This document shows, one piece after another, positions 17,636 through 26,296 of a stretch of DNA of 64,000 nt. Location: the NCBI GenBank assembly GCA_934140575.1, contig CAKPBJ010000002.1, positions 1 through 64,000 on the forward strand, written 5' to 3'. The number at the start of each line of letters is the position of its first letter. The first letter of the stretch is position 1. Source of the DNA: an uncultured Bacilli bacterium. GTDB lineage: Bacteria; Bacillota_I; Bacilli_A; RF39; UBA660. A model generated the notes under the pieces. That model worked only from the letters and a program-made list of their open reading frames with translations, searched no databases and was not told the origin of the DNA. The position numbers and the translations under genes were made by a program.

Positions 17636-18343
17636 TTATTTATTATTAATAAACTCATCAAAGTTCTTAAAAAGAAGTTTATCGATTTCTTCTTCTTTTA
17701 TATACCATCTTAATTTTCTTCTTAATCTTTTCTCATCACAAATTACTTCATGATGAGTATCACTAGCAAGAATATCAATCATACCTCTTTTTAAAAGCTT
17801 TTTAAGAATTATTTTACTTTCTCTACCATATTTTCCAAATAAACTTGTATAATTTCCTTGTAAATGCACACCCATACTTACAAAGTCATTTAATATATCA
17901 ATATTTTCTTTAACAAAATAATATCTTTCAGGATGAGCTAATATAACTTCATATCCTTCACTAATTAATTCATCAAAAACACTTTTTGCAGTATATGGTA
18001 AATCCATCATTGGAAACTCAATAAGTAAACATTTAGAATCATTTATAGGACTTATTTCACCTTTTTTAATTAATTCTAAAATATTATCACAGAAAAAGAT
18101 CTCATTACCTAAATAAACTTTTATTGGTAGATTATTTTTTTCAATAATTTTTTTTAATTTAAGAAAAACTTTTTTCTTTTCTTTATTATTTGCCATATAT
18201 TTAGTATCTACTATATAATGTGGTGTAAAAACTATCTCACTAACTCCACTAGAAATAATATTTTTTAATATTTCTAAACTTTCTTCTTCATTCTTACACC
18301 CATCATCTAATCCATACAATATATGATTATGTATATCTTTCAC
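17636..18343 (-). CDS. cpsB: PHP-family tyrosine-protein phosphatase CpsB/YwqE
   Basis: 235 aa. PHP-domain metal ligands are visible: MKDIHNHILYGLDDG (H5, H7, D13), FTPHY, the IEFPM segment, LAHPERY and SDTHH. CpsB-type enzymes are Mn-dependent phosphatases that dephosphorylate the Tyr-rich tail of the cognate kinase CpsD and so tune capsule production. The start codon is GTG and shares its first base with the TAG stop of cpsD, so translation is coupled. The order C-D-B differs from the pneumococcal A-B-C-D order. Confidence 0.9.
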   Translation of the reverse strand: MKDIHNHILYGLDDGCKNEEESLEILKNIISSGVSEIVFTPHYIVDTKYMANNKEKKKVFLKLKKIIEKNNLPIKVYLGNEIFFCDNILELIKKGEISPINDSKCLLIEFPMMDLPYTAKSVFDELISEGYEVILAHPERYYFVKENIDILNDFVSMGVHLQGNYTSLFGKYGRESKIILKKLLKRGMIDILASDTHHEVICDEKRLRRKLRWYIKEEEIDKLLFKNFDEFINNK

Positions 18344-19113
18344 TACTCATTATCTCCATAATAACTATCTGAATAATAACCATAATATTTATTTTCACTA
18401 ACATCAACTTTATTGATTACTACACCAGTTATACTAGTATTAGCTTGTTTAAATAACTTATCAGCTCTAGATACTAATTCTAATTTAGTTTTCTTATTAG
18501 AAACAACTAATATATTAGCATCACTATACTTAGTCATAACAATAGCATCACTAATTCCAAGAACAGGAGTACAATCAATAATAATAATGTCATATTTCTT
18601 TCTAAGTTGCTCTAATAGTTTCTCATTATTTTTACTAGTTAATAATTCAATTGGATTAGGTGGAGTTGGTCCATTAGGAATTAAATCAACCCCTTGTTTT
18701 GTCTTTACGATATAATCATTAATATTAAAGCGACTATCATTTTTATCACTCTTAGTATCTTTACTTTTCTTATTATTTGTTTCTTCATAATTTAAAATTA
18801 AATTAGAATAACCCTTATCAACATAATTAACAACTCTAAATATTTGACTTTGTCTACCACATCTTAAATCAGCATCAATTAATAATACTTTCTTATCTTC
18901 ATCTCTATAAGCCAAAGCAAGATTAGCAGATATAAAACTCTTACCATCACTTGGTTGAGTAGATGTTACAAGTATAACTTTCATTTTTTTATCAACTTCA
19001 GAAAATGCTAAATTAGTTCTTATACTTTTAATAGACTCAGTAAATACAGTCTTCTTATTAGAATTAAGTAATAAATCAGATTGTTTTGAATTCTTATTTT
19101 CATCTCTAATCAC
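18343..19113 (-). CDS. cpsD: Capsule tyrosine kinase CpsD/YwqD (BY-kinase)
   Basis: 256 aa. Walker A STQPSDGKS (residues 51-59), Walker A' VLLIDADLR (76-84) and Walker B IIIIDCTPV are all present, together with the ESIKSIRTNL helix used for self-association. The C-terminus is a Tyr cluster (YYGYYSDSYYGDNE) that would be autophosphorylated. The cytoplasmic kinase is activated by the membrane partner encoded immediately upstream (19118-19789), as in Gram-positive split BY-kinases. Four bases separate the two genes. Phosphorylation state would regulate chain length and polymerisation. Confidence 0.92.
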   Translation of the reverse strand: MIRDENKNSKQSDLLLNSNKKTVFTESIKSIRTNLAFSEVDKKMKVILVTSTQPSDGKSFISANLALAYRDEDKKVLLIDADLRCGRQSQIFRVVNYVDKGYSNLILNYEETNNKKSKDTKSDKNDSRFNINDYIVKTKQGVDLIPNGPTPPNPIELLTSKNNEKLLEQLRKKYDIIIIDCTPVLGISDAIVMTKYSDANILVVSNKKTKLELVSRADKLFKQANTSITGVVINKVDVSENKYYGYYSDSYYGDNE

Positions 19114-19117
19114 AAAA

Positions 19118-19789
19118 TTACCCCCTCTCTATTGTAGGTACTGTTCCAAGTACAGTTAATTTTAATTTTTCTTCTACATCACTAGCACTCTTAATAGTTG
19201 TATCAAAATAATAAATAACAAATATAGCACCACTACCTAATATAAATCCAACCATAATATATATTAATATTTCTTTCATATAATTCATATTACATGGACT
19301 AGTAGCTAATTCTGCAGTATCTAATACACTAACATTATTAATATTATATAATCCTCTAACTTTTTTAGAAAAAACAGGAACTATAGCATTTGCTATATCT
19401 TTAGCAACCTCACTATCTTTATTCATAACTGTAACTTTAATAATTTCAGTATCTTCAACACTAGAAACAGTAATTAAATTTGATAATTGTTCTGTAGTAT
19501 AATCTAAATTTTTATTATTAATTACTTGTTTTAAAACACTTCTACTCTTAATTATATTACTATAAGTAGGAACTAAATTTTGATTAAGTAAAACATCACT
19601 TTGTGTATATTTTTGACTATCATCACTCTCTCTAGTTAAAACAATAGTAGTACTACTTTGATACATAGGTGTTTTAAATATAAAACTATAAAAACAACCA
19701 AATACTAAAACTACTAAAATAGTCGCTATAACATAACCTATCCTTGCTAAATAATAATTAAAAAACTCCATTAAATTAATTTCTTCCAT
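19118..19789 (-). CDS. cpsC: Wzz/CpsC-like chain-length determinant and BY-kinase activator
   Basis: About 223 aa from ATG at 19789 (MEEINLMEFFNYYLARIGYV), preceded by GAGGGG; a frame extension to 19810 has no ribosome site. A first membrane helix lies near residues 17-38 and a second near 175-195, flanking an extracellular domain with the usual YQSSTTIVLT start. The ending after helix 2 is the short cytoplasmic tail that activates the separate kinase. First gene of the 15-kb operon, directly behind a good promoter. Confidence 0.88.
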   Translation of the reverse strand: MEEINLMEFFNYYLARIGYVIATILVVLVFGCFYSFIFKTPMYQSSTTIVLTRESDDSQKYTQSDVLLNQNLVPTYSNIIKSRSVLKQVINNKNLDYTTEQLSNLITVSSVEDTEIIKVTVMNKDSEVAKDIANAIVPVFSKKVRGLYNINNVSVLDTAELATSPCNMNYMKEILIYIMVGFILGSGAIFVIYYFDTTIKSASDVEEKLKLTVLGTVPTIERG

Positions 19790-19817
19790 ATTACTACCCC
19801 TCACAGTCACGTTTAAA

Positions 19818-19846
19818 ATTATACACTAAAAACAATTTTTAATCAA
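19818..19846 (-). promoter_or_regulatory. Promoter of the capsule operon
   Basis: On the minus strand TTGATT (19841-19846), a 17-bp spacer, then TATAAT (19818-19823). It ends about 29 bp before the cpsC start codon. This is the only strong promoter match upstream of the 13 capsule genes. Confidence 0.6.
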
Positions 19847-20047
19847 TCAATTTTTATATTTATTTACTATTTTTCACACAAATTTTTTCATCACCAACCA
19901 ACACCCTTAAAAAACAATAAAACTAAAACAAAAAATTTGACAAAATAATAAATCATAACTATTTATAATTATTATTAAGAATAGATATTTTTTTAATAAA
20001 ATTTTTAGTATAATATTAGTATAATATATATAATAGGAGGAATAAAA

Positions 20048-20167
20048 ATGTTAATATTATTATCTATTTTACTTATTTTATTTATCTCATTTATAATTCT
20101 TTTCTCTATATGTAGTTTAATTCTTGCTAAAAGGTGTGACGAAACAACTTATCAATCAAAAAAATAA
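20048..20167 (+). CDS. Small single-pass membrane peptide (39 aa)
   Basis: Reads MLILLSILLILFISFIILFS followed by ICSLILAKRCDETTYQSKK. It has an excellent ribosome site (ATAGGAGGAATAAAA before ATG) and TATAAT-like sequences upstream, so it is likely a real gene. The first 26 residues are one hydrophobic helix, followed by a short polar tail with a second Cys. It stands alone between the capsule operon and the YhgE gene, on the opposite strand from both. It could be a regulatory membrane peptide or a type I toxin-like peptide, but no antisense RNA is evident. Function unknown. Confidence 0.55.
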   Translation: MLILLSILLILFISFIILFSICSLILAKRCDETTYQSKK

Positions 20168-20280
20168 TCTTATCTTCTCTTAGATAAAATTAATCTTTTA
20201 AATCTTTATTTGTCATTTTTTAAAGTACTATTTTTTATTAAGTTTCTCATCCATTATATTATCTTTTTAATATTTAACTA

Positions 20281-20310
20281 AAAAAAGAAATAACACAAAA
20301 ATGTTATTTC
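20281..20310 (-). terminator. Intrinsic terminator after the YhgE/Pip gene
   Basis: On the minus strand AAATAAC, loop ATTTTTGT, GTTATTT, then C and a T-run. It sits 10 bp after the stop codon at 20320. Confidence 0.7.
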
Positions 20311-20319
20311 CTTTTACAC

Positions 20320-22260
20320 TTAATTATTCTTCTTTTGTCTATAAATACTAAGTATTATATTTAAACCAAAGAATACTACAAATATTCCAAGTACAATTAT
20401 AAAGTTTTTAGTTAATAAACTACTCTCTATACTAATTAATGACTCTTTCATTAACTTAATAGTATAAGTCATAGGTAAACATGGATTTAAGAATCTAAAT
20501 TCTTTAGTAACTGTTTCTATTGGGAATGTACCACCACTAGCACCTAGTTGTAATACTAATATAATTAAAGCTATAAACTTACCAATATCTTTAAAATTAT
20601 CAATTAAGAATTCTATTATACTTAAGAAACAATTAGCAATTAAAACTATACTTGTATAATATAATAAATAGTTTTGAATATCAAAGTCTAAGAATAATTG
20701 TAATAAGAATCCAAGTATTAAACCAGATAAAGATGCAAGTCCTTGATAAGCTAATGTTTTCTTTAAGTATTTTTTACTATCAACTCCTAAGAATCCAAAT
20801 CTTTTTTCTTTATCAAAGTATAATACCATAAACATCATTAAGCATCCAACCCATAATCCAATACATATAAATAATGGAGCAAATGCAGTACCATAACTTG
20901 TTACTTTATTAACTTCTTTAGTTTCAGCAACTACTGGTTCTTTACTATAATCAGATAATTTTTCTACTTTCTTAACTTCTTTCTTAGTGTCACTAATTTT
21001 ACTATCTAATGTTTTATGAGATTCACTTACACTATTATTTAATGTTGTTAATCCATTAGTTAAAGTACTAGATCCATTATATAGTTGGTTAGCACCACTA
21101 TCTACTTTATCAATATATGATAATAATACTGTTAATGATTGTTTTGTAGTATTAGTAGCGTTACTCTTAACAGCTGTTGCTGTTTGTAATGCAACTTGTT
21201 GTGATACAGTCTTAGATGTTTGAACGGCAGTTTGCATCGCAACACTTTCAATACTAGATATTACTTTACCTAAAGTATCTAATGAAGTTTTACTACTATC
21301 TAATGTTTTCTTAGATGTTACTAAAGACGCAACACCCTCATTCTGACAATAAACACTACTATTAGAATCTTTTATACATTGATTAACTACATCTTCAGAT
21401 AAACCTAAAGATTCAAGATTCTTAATTCCAGCATTATATCTACTTAAACCTTCATTATATGAAGCTAAACCATTAGTATATTCATTCTTTAATTGAATAT
21501 AACTTTCATTTTGTTGTAATCCTAAAAGTGCAGCTTTAGAAATATTTTCATCACTTAACTCTTTATTATTAGCTAAAGTATTTAAAATTTCTTGTTTTTC
21601 ACTTTCAGTCAATTCAGGACTTAAACTATTAATAGACTTATTTAAAGTATTTTTAATTTCACTAGTACCATTATTTAATGTCTTAGCCCCATCTGTTAAA
21701 CTCTTACTTCCACTTTCTAATTTACTAGTACCATTATTAAGTTCACTAAATCCATTACTTATAGTATTAAGTTGATCAGGAACTGACTCTAAATTATTAG
21801 ATAATGTATTAACAATCTCAGAATTTACTGTATTATCAAGATTCTTCTCTACAGTTAAAACCACAGTATTAATAATTTGACTAGATAAATAATTTGTCTT
21901 TTGATTTGGTGAATAAGTAATAGTAGCATGCTTCTTATTAGTAGTAGCAGCACTTTCCATAGAAGATGTAAAATCATCTGGAATAGTAATAACAGCATAA
22001 TACTTACCATTATTTAACCCCTCATCTGCCTTAGTACTAGAAACAACACTAAGTTTTAACTTCTTAGAATCCTTTATACTCTTAATTAATAAATCTCCTT
22101 TATCACCCTTATCAGAATTAACAATCGCAACAGGTAAATTATCAATATTACCCTCACCATATGGATTCCAATAAGCTTTTAAATAAAAGAAACTATAAAT
22201 AAAAGGTATAAATAATACAACAAAAACTATAACATAATTAAACCATTTTTTATTCTTCAT
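20320..22260 (-). CDS. YhgE/Pip-family ABC-2-like membrane protein
   Basis: About 646 aa starting MKNKKWFNYVIVFVVLFIPF, with GGAGGTTATTT before ATG at 22260. One N-terminal membrane helix is followed by a conserved extracellular start (YLKAYWNPYGEGNIDNLPVA), a long Ser/Asn/Gly-rich extracellular region with SKLESGSKSLTDGAKTLNNG-type coiled repeats, and a C-terminal block of five or six helices. This is the layout of YhgE/Pip ('phage infection protein') and the ESX/T7SS-associated relatives. Related proteins act as phage receptors or in export; substrate unknown. It follows its TetR regulator by 10 bp and is probably repressed by it. Confidence 0.85.
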   Translation of the reverse strand: MKNKKWFNYVIVFVVLFIPFIYSFFYLKAYWNPYGEGNIDNLPVAIVNSDKGDKGDLLIKSIKDSKKLKLSVVSSTKADEGLNNGKYYAVITIPDDFTSSMESAATTNKKHATITYSPNQKTNYLSSQIINTVVLTVEKNLDNTVNSEIVNTLSNNLESVPDQLNTISNGFSELNNGTSKLESGSKSLTDGAKTLNNGTSEIKNTLNKSINSLSPELTESEKQEILNTLANNKELSDENISKAALLGLQQNESYIQLKNEYTNGLASYNEGLSRYNAGIKNLESLGLSEDVVNQCIKDSNSSVYCQNEGVASLVTSKKTLDSSKTSLDTLGKVISSIESVAMQTAVQTSKTVSQQVALQTATAVKSNATNTTKQSLTVLLSYIDKVDSGANQLYNGSSTLTNGLTTLNNSVSESHKTLDSKISDTKKEVKKVEKLSDYSKEPVVAETKEVNKVTSYGTAFAPLFICIGLWVGCLMMFMVLYFDKEKRFGFLGVDSKKYLKKTLAYQGLASLSGLILGFLLQLFLDFDIQNYLLYYTSIVLIANCFLSIIEFLIDNFKDIGKFIALIILVLQLGASGGTFPIETVTKEFRFLNPCLPMTYTIKLMKESLISIESSLLTKNFIIVLGIFVVFFGLNIILSIYRQKKNN

Positions 22261-22270
22261 AAATAACCTC

Positions 22271-22819
22271 CTAATTAAATAAACCATCTTTTAATATTAA
22301 AGTAACTTGTTTTGTTACCTTTTCTTCATTAATATCTTGAGCATATTCAAACATAACAGAAATAAAAACTTTATAAATTATAAATGCAGTAAGATGAGAA
22401 TCAACTTGTCTTATATTACCTTTATTAACCTCATCACTTATTCTACTCTCAATATAATTTAATACCTGTCTATCATAAAAATTTAAAAACTCACGAGCTT
22501 TCTCATTAGTTTTTAACTCTTTTGAAATACTAGATATTAATTCACTATTCTTACGAATAAGAAGTACTTTATATAAATTCTTAGCTACACTATCAATAAA
22601 ATTCATATTATCTTCTTCAGTATTTATACTCTCTTTCATAAGATTTAATTCTTCTTGTACAAAGTATAAAAACATTGAATCTTTATCTTTAAAATAAGTA
22701 TATATTGTCTTTTTAGTAACTCCAGACTTTTTAGCTATCTCATCCATAGAAACTTTCTTATATCCATATTTAGTAAAAAGTTCTCTAGCTGTTTTAATCA
22801 CTTCTTCCTTTTTATCCAT
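22271..22819 (-). CDS. TetR/AcrR-family transcriptional regulator
   Basis: 182 aa. The N-terminal HTH is textbook TetR: IKTARELFTKYGYKKVSMDE, IAKKSGVTKKTIYTYFKDKD. The rest is an all-helical ligand-binding domain. Start supported by AAGGAAGTG. A 13+13 bp dyad lies directly upstream (22841-22871), so the gene most likely represses itself and the YhgE/Pip gene that follows. The ligand cannot be predicted from the variable C-terminal domain. Confidence 0.92.
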   Translation of the reverse strand: MDKKEEVIKTARELFTKYGYKKVSMDEIAKKSGVTKKTIYTYFKDKDSMFLYFVQEELNLMKESINTEEDNMNFIDSVAKNLYKVLLIRKNSELISSISKELKTNEKAREFLNFYDRQVLNYIESRISDEVNKGNIRQVDSHLTAFIIYKVFISVMFEYAQDINEEKVTKQVTLILKDGLFN

Positions 22820-22840
22820 TTTTTCACTTCCTTATGCAAT

Positions 22841-22871
22841 ATACCGATATACCATTTCGGTATACCAGTAT
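22841..22871. promoter_or_regulatory. TetR-type operator dyad
   Basis: Left arm ATACCGATATACC (22841-22853) and right arm GGTATACCAGTAT (22859-22871) are inverted copies matching at 11 of 13 positions, with a 5-bp spacer. It lies 21 bp before the tetR-like start codon, the classic place for autorepression. Confidence 0.65.
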
Positions 22872-22953
22872 ACTATATGTCGCTATTTATTAAATGTCAA
22901 TAAATGATCATTATCTATATTTAGATATCCAACAGTTGTTGGTATTTTGTACG

Positions 22954-22979
22954 AAAAAAAATAAGTCCTAAGACTTATT
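22954..22979 (-). terminator. Intrinsic terminator overlapping the stop codon of the 22975-23250 gene
   Basis: On the minus strand AAATAAGTC, loop TTAG, GACTTATTT followed by a run of T. The TAA stop (22975-22977) lies within the 5' arm. Confidence 0.75.
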
Positions 22980-23250
22980 TAATAAATGCAACTGAATCTG
23001 CAATTAATATATTTGAGTTATTATTAAATTCTATATGTCCAATAATACCAAGTTTATTAGTAATCTTAACATTATCAAATACATGTCCTGGTATATAAAC
23101 ATTAACTTTATTAGGTTCCATATTATAATCCATATCATTAGGACATAATAATGTAGTCATTACATAACTATCTTTACCTACTAATGCATCCTCCTTATTA
23201 ATAACTCTTCCTATTATTGTAAATTCATTATGGAATTCTATTTCTTTCAT
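22975..23250 (-). CDS. Small conserved-looking protein, possible OB-fold
   Basis: 91 aa from the second of two close ATGs. AGGAGG lies 8 nt before ATG at 23250 but only 2 nt before the ATG at 23256, so the inner start is more likely. The sequence is beta-rich and alternating (FTIIGRVINKEDALVGKDSY, VMTTLLCPND, KVNVYIPGHVFDNV, LGIIGHIEFNNNSNILIADS), resembling the five-strand pattern of single-strand-DNA-binding OB folds. I do not recognise a named family. It is monocistronic, with its own terminator. Confidence 0.5.
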   Translation of the reverse strand: MKEIEFHNEFTIIGRVINKEDALVGKDSYVMTTLLCPNDMDYNMEPNKVNVYIPGHVFDNVKITNKLGIIGHIEFNNNSNILIADSVAFIK

Positions 23251-23259
23251 TTCCATATC

Positions 23260-23500
23260 CTCCTTATATTTAATATTTTATTTTTGAAAGAGATACATCT
23301 AATTAATTATTATTTGTGTACACTTTTTCTCCCTTTCGTGCCATTAATATACAGGAAAACAATTTGAAACACAAATCGCCATTTTTCAAAATTCAACCCC
23401 TTTTAGAGATCAAATTTTTAAATTTCTCTAGGCGAATTTTAAAATTTCATAGAGAAAAACATACTCAAAAAAAAAGTTTAGTAGTTTTTTATAAAAATTT
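23260..23500. other. Intergenic region with several hairpins, no gene seen
   Basis: A pocket of slightly richer, structured sequence. AGAGATCAAATTT faces AAATTTCTCT around 23405-23430, and further A/T-rich arms follow to 23455. The plus strand is open for 65 codons from 23316, but the translation has no protein-like pattern or ribosome site. It could hold the promoter of the 23250 gene on the minus strand or a small RNA. Confidence 0.25.
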
Positions 23501-23501
23501 C

Positions 23502-23537
23502 AAAAAAAAATAAAAAGCTAGTAATTACTTACTAACT
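23502..23537 (-). terminator. Intrinsic terminator after the acidic membrane-anchored protein gene
   Basis: On the minus strand GTTAGTAA, loop GTAA, TTACTAGC, then TTTTTATTTTTTTT. One G-T pair in an 8-bp stem, 10 bp after the stop codon at 23547. Confidence 0.7.
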
Positions 23538-23546
23538 CATTATATA

Positions 23547-24716
23547 TTAATCTAATTTCTTTTGTAATTCTCTAAGTGTCATTAAGAACTCATTTGTCTT
23601 TTTAATTTCTTCATCAAGCTTATCATAATTAGCAGTATTTTCAAGTTCTATTTCTGTAGGAGACATATCTGTATCTTTCTTTTCAATTCCATAAATTGGT
23701 GAAATAATTGGACTACTCTTAAATATTCTTTCACTTGAAATCTCTGGCATTTCACGTACAGAAACTGTATTAACTGTATTAGTATTAATAGCTTCTGAAT
23801 TAACAATAACTGCTTCATTATTTTCTTCTTCTGCTTCTAATAATTCAGATTCTGGAACAACATTTTCTATAATAAATGTATCTTCTAATTCACTAGCTTT
23901 TTTATCTAATTTTCTTTCTAAGTCTTGTAAACTTATTGGTTCATTTCCTTCATCTGCATATTGAGTAAGTTCATTTGCTTCATACATATCTTTACTCTTT
24001 TGAACTAATTCTTCTAAACTAATAATTGCATTAGCTTCTTGTTCTTCTTCATAATTATTTAATGCTATGTTTTCCATCTCATCTTCTTGTGCTTGTTGTA
24101 GAGTTAATTCTTCTTTTAATCTATCTAACTCACGTCTAGCATCTTCTGGACTAGGTTCAACACTTGTATATTGTAATACTTCTTCTTGTTTTTCTTGACT
24201 TTCTTGAGAAACAAGTTCTACTTCACTTTCATTTGAATTTAATTCAATTTTATTTTCATTATTTACTTCAATCTTATTAGTATCAACAGTATTAATATCA
24301 TTTTCTAAAGATACAATAGGTTCAATAATAATTGGTTCTAACTCTTCAATTTCTTCTACCTCAGAACTTTTACTTTGTTCACTAACTGCACCTTGAATCT
24401 CAGCAGTACTTTCAAGTAATTCAATAACAGAACTACCCTCATCCATCTTTAAATCATTATTAGTAGTAACATTTTCTAAAACAGGTCCTTGGAAACTATC
24501 TTCTTTATCATCTAAATAACTAATTTCTTCTTCGCTAGTTTGCTCTTTAATTTCTCCAACTAACTTATTAAGTTCCCTAGTATTATTTTTCATTCTATAC
24601 TTACTACTATTAATCTTAACTATATAACTCACAACACAAAAAACACATAATCCAAATGCTATTGCATAAACAATCATAATCTCCTGTGATGTTAAAAACT
24701 CTACTAAATCTCTCAT
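23547..24716 (-). CDS. Membrane-anchored, highly acidic Glu-rich protein
   Basis: About 389 aa from ATG at 24716, with AGAGGTGG in front; a GTG at 24725 lies within that ribosome site. One N-terminal membrane helix (EIMIVYAIAFGLCVFCVVSY) is followed by a long, very acidic, low-complexity region rich in Glu, Asn, Ser and Ile/Val. The end may form a coiled coil (YDKLDEEIKKTNEFLMTLRE). It has no recognisable domain. The layout, a single anchor with a disordered acidic cytosolic tail, resembles envelope or division scaffold proteins such as EzrA/ZipA only in outline. Function unknown. It is divergent from the SpoVB-like flippase gene. Confidence 0.65.
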   Translation of the reverse strand: MRDLVEFLTSQEIMIVYAIAFGLCVFCVVSYIVKINSSKYRMKNNTRELNKLVGEIKEQTSEEEISYLDDKEDSFQGPVLENVTTNNDLKMDEGSSVIELLESTAEIQGAVSEQSKSSEVEEIEELEPIIIEPIVSLENDINTVDTNKIEVNNENKIELNSNESEVELVSQESQEKQEEVLQYTSVEPSPEDARRELDRLKEELTLQQAQEDEMENIALNNYEEEQEANAIISLEELVQKSKDMYEANELTQYADEGNEPISLQDLERKLDKKASELEDTFIIENVVPESELLEAEEENNEAVIVNSEAINTNTVNTVSVREMPEISSERIFKSSPIISPIYGIEKKDTDMSPTEIELENTANYDKLDEEIKKTNEFLMTLRELQKKLD

Positions 24717-24875
24717 TATGTCCACCTCTACTATATTAAGTCTAACACATTAAAAAATTAATATAAATAATAAACTAAACTTAATAAACTCACTTTACTT
24801 ATATATTTACAAACTTTTACTTATGTTCGATTTACAAATACCTGTAAACAAACATCGACAAATATCTTACTAGTC

Positions 24876-24914
24876 AAATATATCATATAAATATTAATAA
24901 TGATATATTTTTTT
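24876..24914 (+). other. 11-bp perfect hairpin with T-run in the flippase leader
   Basis: AAATATATCAT (24876-24886) pairs exactly with ATGATATATTT (24900-24910) and is followed by a run of T. It ends 23 bp before the start codon of the downstream gene, so it may be an attenuator-like leader structure. The stem is nearly all A-T. Confidence 0.35.
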
Positions 24915-24936
24915 AACTATTTTCATAAATTTTACT

Positions 24937-26229
24937 ATGAAAGAAAAATTTATAAAGTCAACAATAATCCTTTTAATTGGTGGACTAGTAACAAAAGTTC
25001 TAAGTCTTGTCATAAAAATTACCATGACAAGATTAATGGGTCCAAAAGGTCTAAGTCAATACATGTTAGTTCTTCCTACTTTTTCTCTACTTATTAATAT
25101 TGGTACATTTTCTATACCTCTAGCTTTATCTAAACTAATCTCAGAAGACAAAAGAAATAATAAAAAATTATTTTTCTCTGTATTGCCTATTCTTTTAGTA
25201 ATAAATTTATCTTTAATATTATTAATAATTATATCTGCAAAATATATAAGTACTAATCTTTTAAAAAATAAAGATCTCTACATTAGTATTCTTTCTATGT
25301 CTTTAGTTATCCCCTTCACAACAATTTCCTCAATATGTAGAAGTTATTTTTTTGGGAAAGAAAGAATGTTTCCTCATGTTATTAGTAACATTATAGAAAA
25401 TATAACAAGATTAATATTAATGATTATTGGTATACCTTATTTTTTAAAATTCAATTTAAAATATACTATCTGTTATATTATTCTTTCTAATATTATTAGT
25501 GAAATAGTATCAACACTTGTCTTAATATTCTTTCTTCCAAAACAAATAACTCTAAAAAAAGATGATTTTATTCCAAATAAAGAATATATAAAGGACACTC
25601 TAAAAATATCAGTTCCCAATACTCTATCAAGATTAATAGGAAGTATTTCTTATTTTCTAGAACCAATAATCTTAATTAAATTCTTAAGTAAAAACTATTC
25701 TCTATCTTATATTACAACAGAATATGGAGTAATAGGAGGATATATAATACCATTAATACTTCTCCCATCATTCTTTACACTAGCAATATCACAAGCCCTT
25801 CTCCCATTAGTATCTAAAGAATATACAAAAAATAACTTAATATATATAAAAAGAAAAATAAAACAAACATTACTAATAACCTTAGCAATGGGTCTAATCG
25901 TAACAATCCCACTAACATTACAACCTGAGTTCTTTTTAAGAATAATTTATAAAACTACTATTGGGGCTCAATATATGAAAATACTTGCCCCAATATGTAT
26001 TTTTGAATATATCCAGTCGCCTATATCTTTTTCACTAGATGCTATGGGAAAAAGTAAAGACAATTTTATAACGTCTATAATAAGTATTATATCAAGACTA
26101 ATATCTTTAATAATTCTATCTAATTTTAAATTAGGAATATATTCTTATATTATCTCTTTATCCATAAATATCGTACTAACTACACTCTATCCTTATGTAA
26201 AATTGAAAAAATATTTAAATTACACATAA
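24937..26229 (+). CDS. SpoVB/MurJ-like MOP-superfamily flippase
   Basis: 430 aa, about 12-14 membrane helices. The opening KSTIILLIGGLVTKVLSLVI and the TRLMGPKGLSQYMLVLPTFS segment match the SpoVB/YkvU/MviN-like branch of MOP exporters in Firmicutes, which includes lipid II and other undecaprenyl-linked flippases. SISYFLEPIILIKFL and GGYIIPLILLPSFFTLAISQ support this. No clear Shine-Dalgarno sequence precedes the ATG, unusual for this window, and a hairpin with T-run lies in the leader. It is transcribed towards the two-component system genes but with a promoter between them. Substrate not predictable. Confidence 0.8.
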   Translation: MKEKFIKSTIILLIGGLVTKVLSLVIKITMTRLMGPKGLSQYMLVLPTFSLLINIGTFSIPLALSKLISEDKRNNKKLFFSVLPILLVINLSLILLIIISAKYISTNLLKNKDLYISILSMSLVIPFTTISSICRSYFFGKERMFPHVISNIIENITRLILMIIGIPYFLKFNLKYTICYIILSNIISEIVSTLVLIFFLPKQITLKKDDFIPNKEYIKDTLKISVPNTLSRLIGSISYFLEPIILIKFLSKNYSLSYITTEYGVIGGYIIPLILLPSFFTLAISQALLPLVSKEYTKNNLIYIKRKIKQTLLITLAMGLIVTIPLTLQPEFFLRIIYKTTIGAQYMKILAPICIFEYIQSPISFSLDAMGKSKDNFITSIISIISRLISLIILSNFKLGIYSYIISLSINIVLTTLYPYVKLKKYLNYT

Positions 26230-26239
26230 AAAAAACAAA

Positions 26240-26272
26240 ATTTTCACTTAATTTTCATATTTATTGTATAAT
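26240..26272 (+). promoter_or_regulatory. Promoter of the two-component operon with 11-bp-spaced direct repeats
   Basis: ATTTTCA occurs at 26240-26246 and 26251-26257, exactly one helical turn apart, taking the place of a normal -35. A perfect TATAAT follows at 26267-26272. Tandem repeats with this period are typical of OmpR/PhoB-family binding sites, suggesting autoregulation. Confidence 0.45.
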
Positions 26273-26296
26273 ATACGTAACTAGGGAGGGATTTCA

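Noticed and set aside
23316..23513. 65-codon open frame on the plus strand
   Set aside because: No ribosome site, composition not protein-like, and it overlaps an A-rich terminator region of the opposite gene.
24900..25097. Short frame overlapping the flippase start
   Set aside because: A frame-shifted shadow of the flippase gene; the flippase has clear membrane-protein periodicity.
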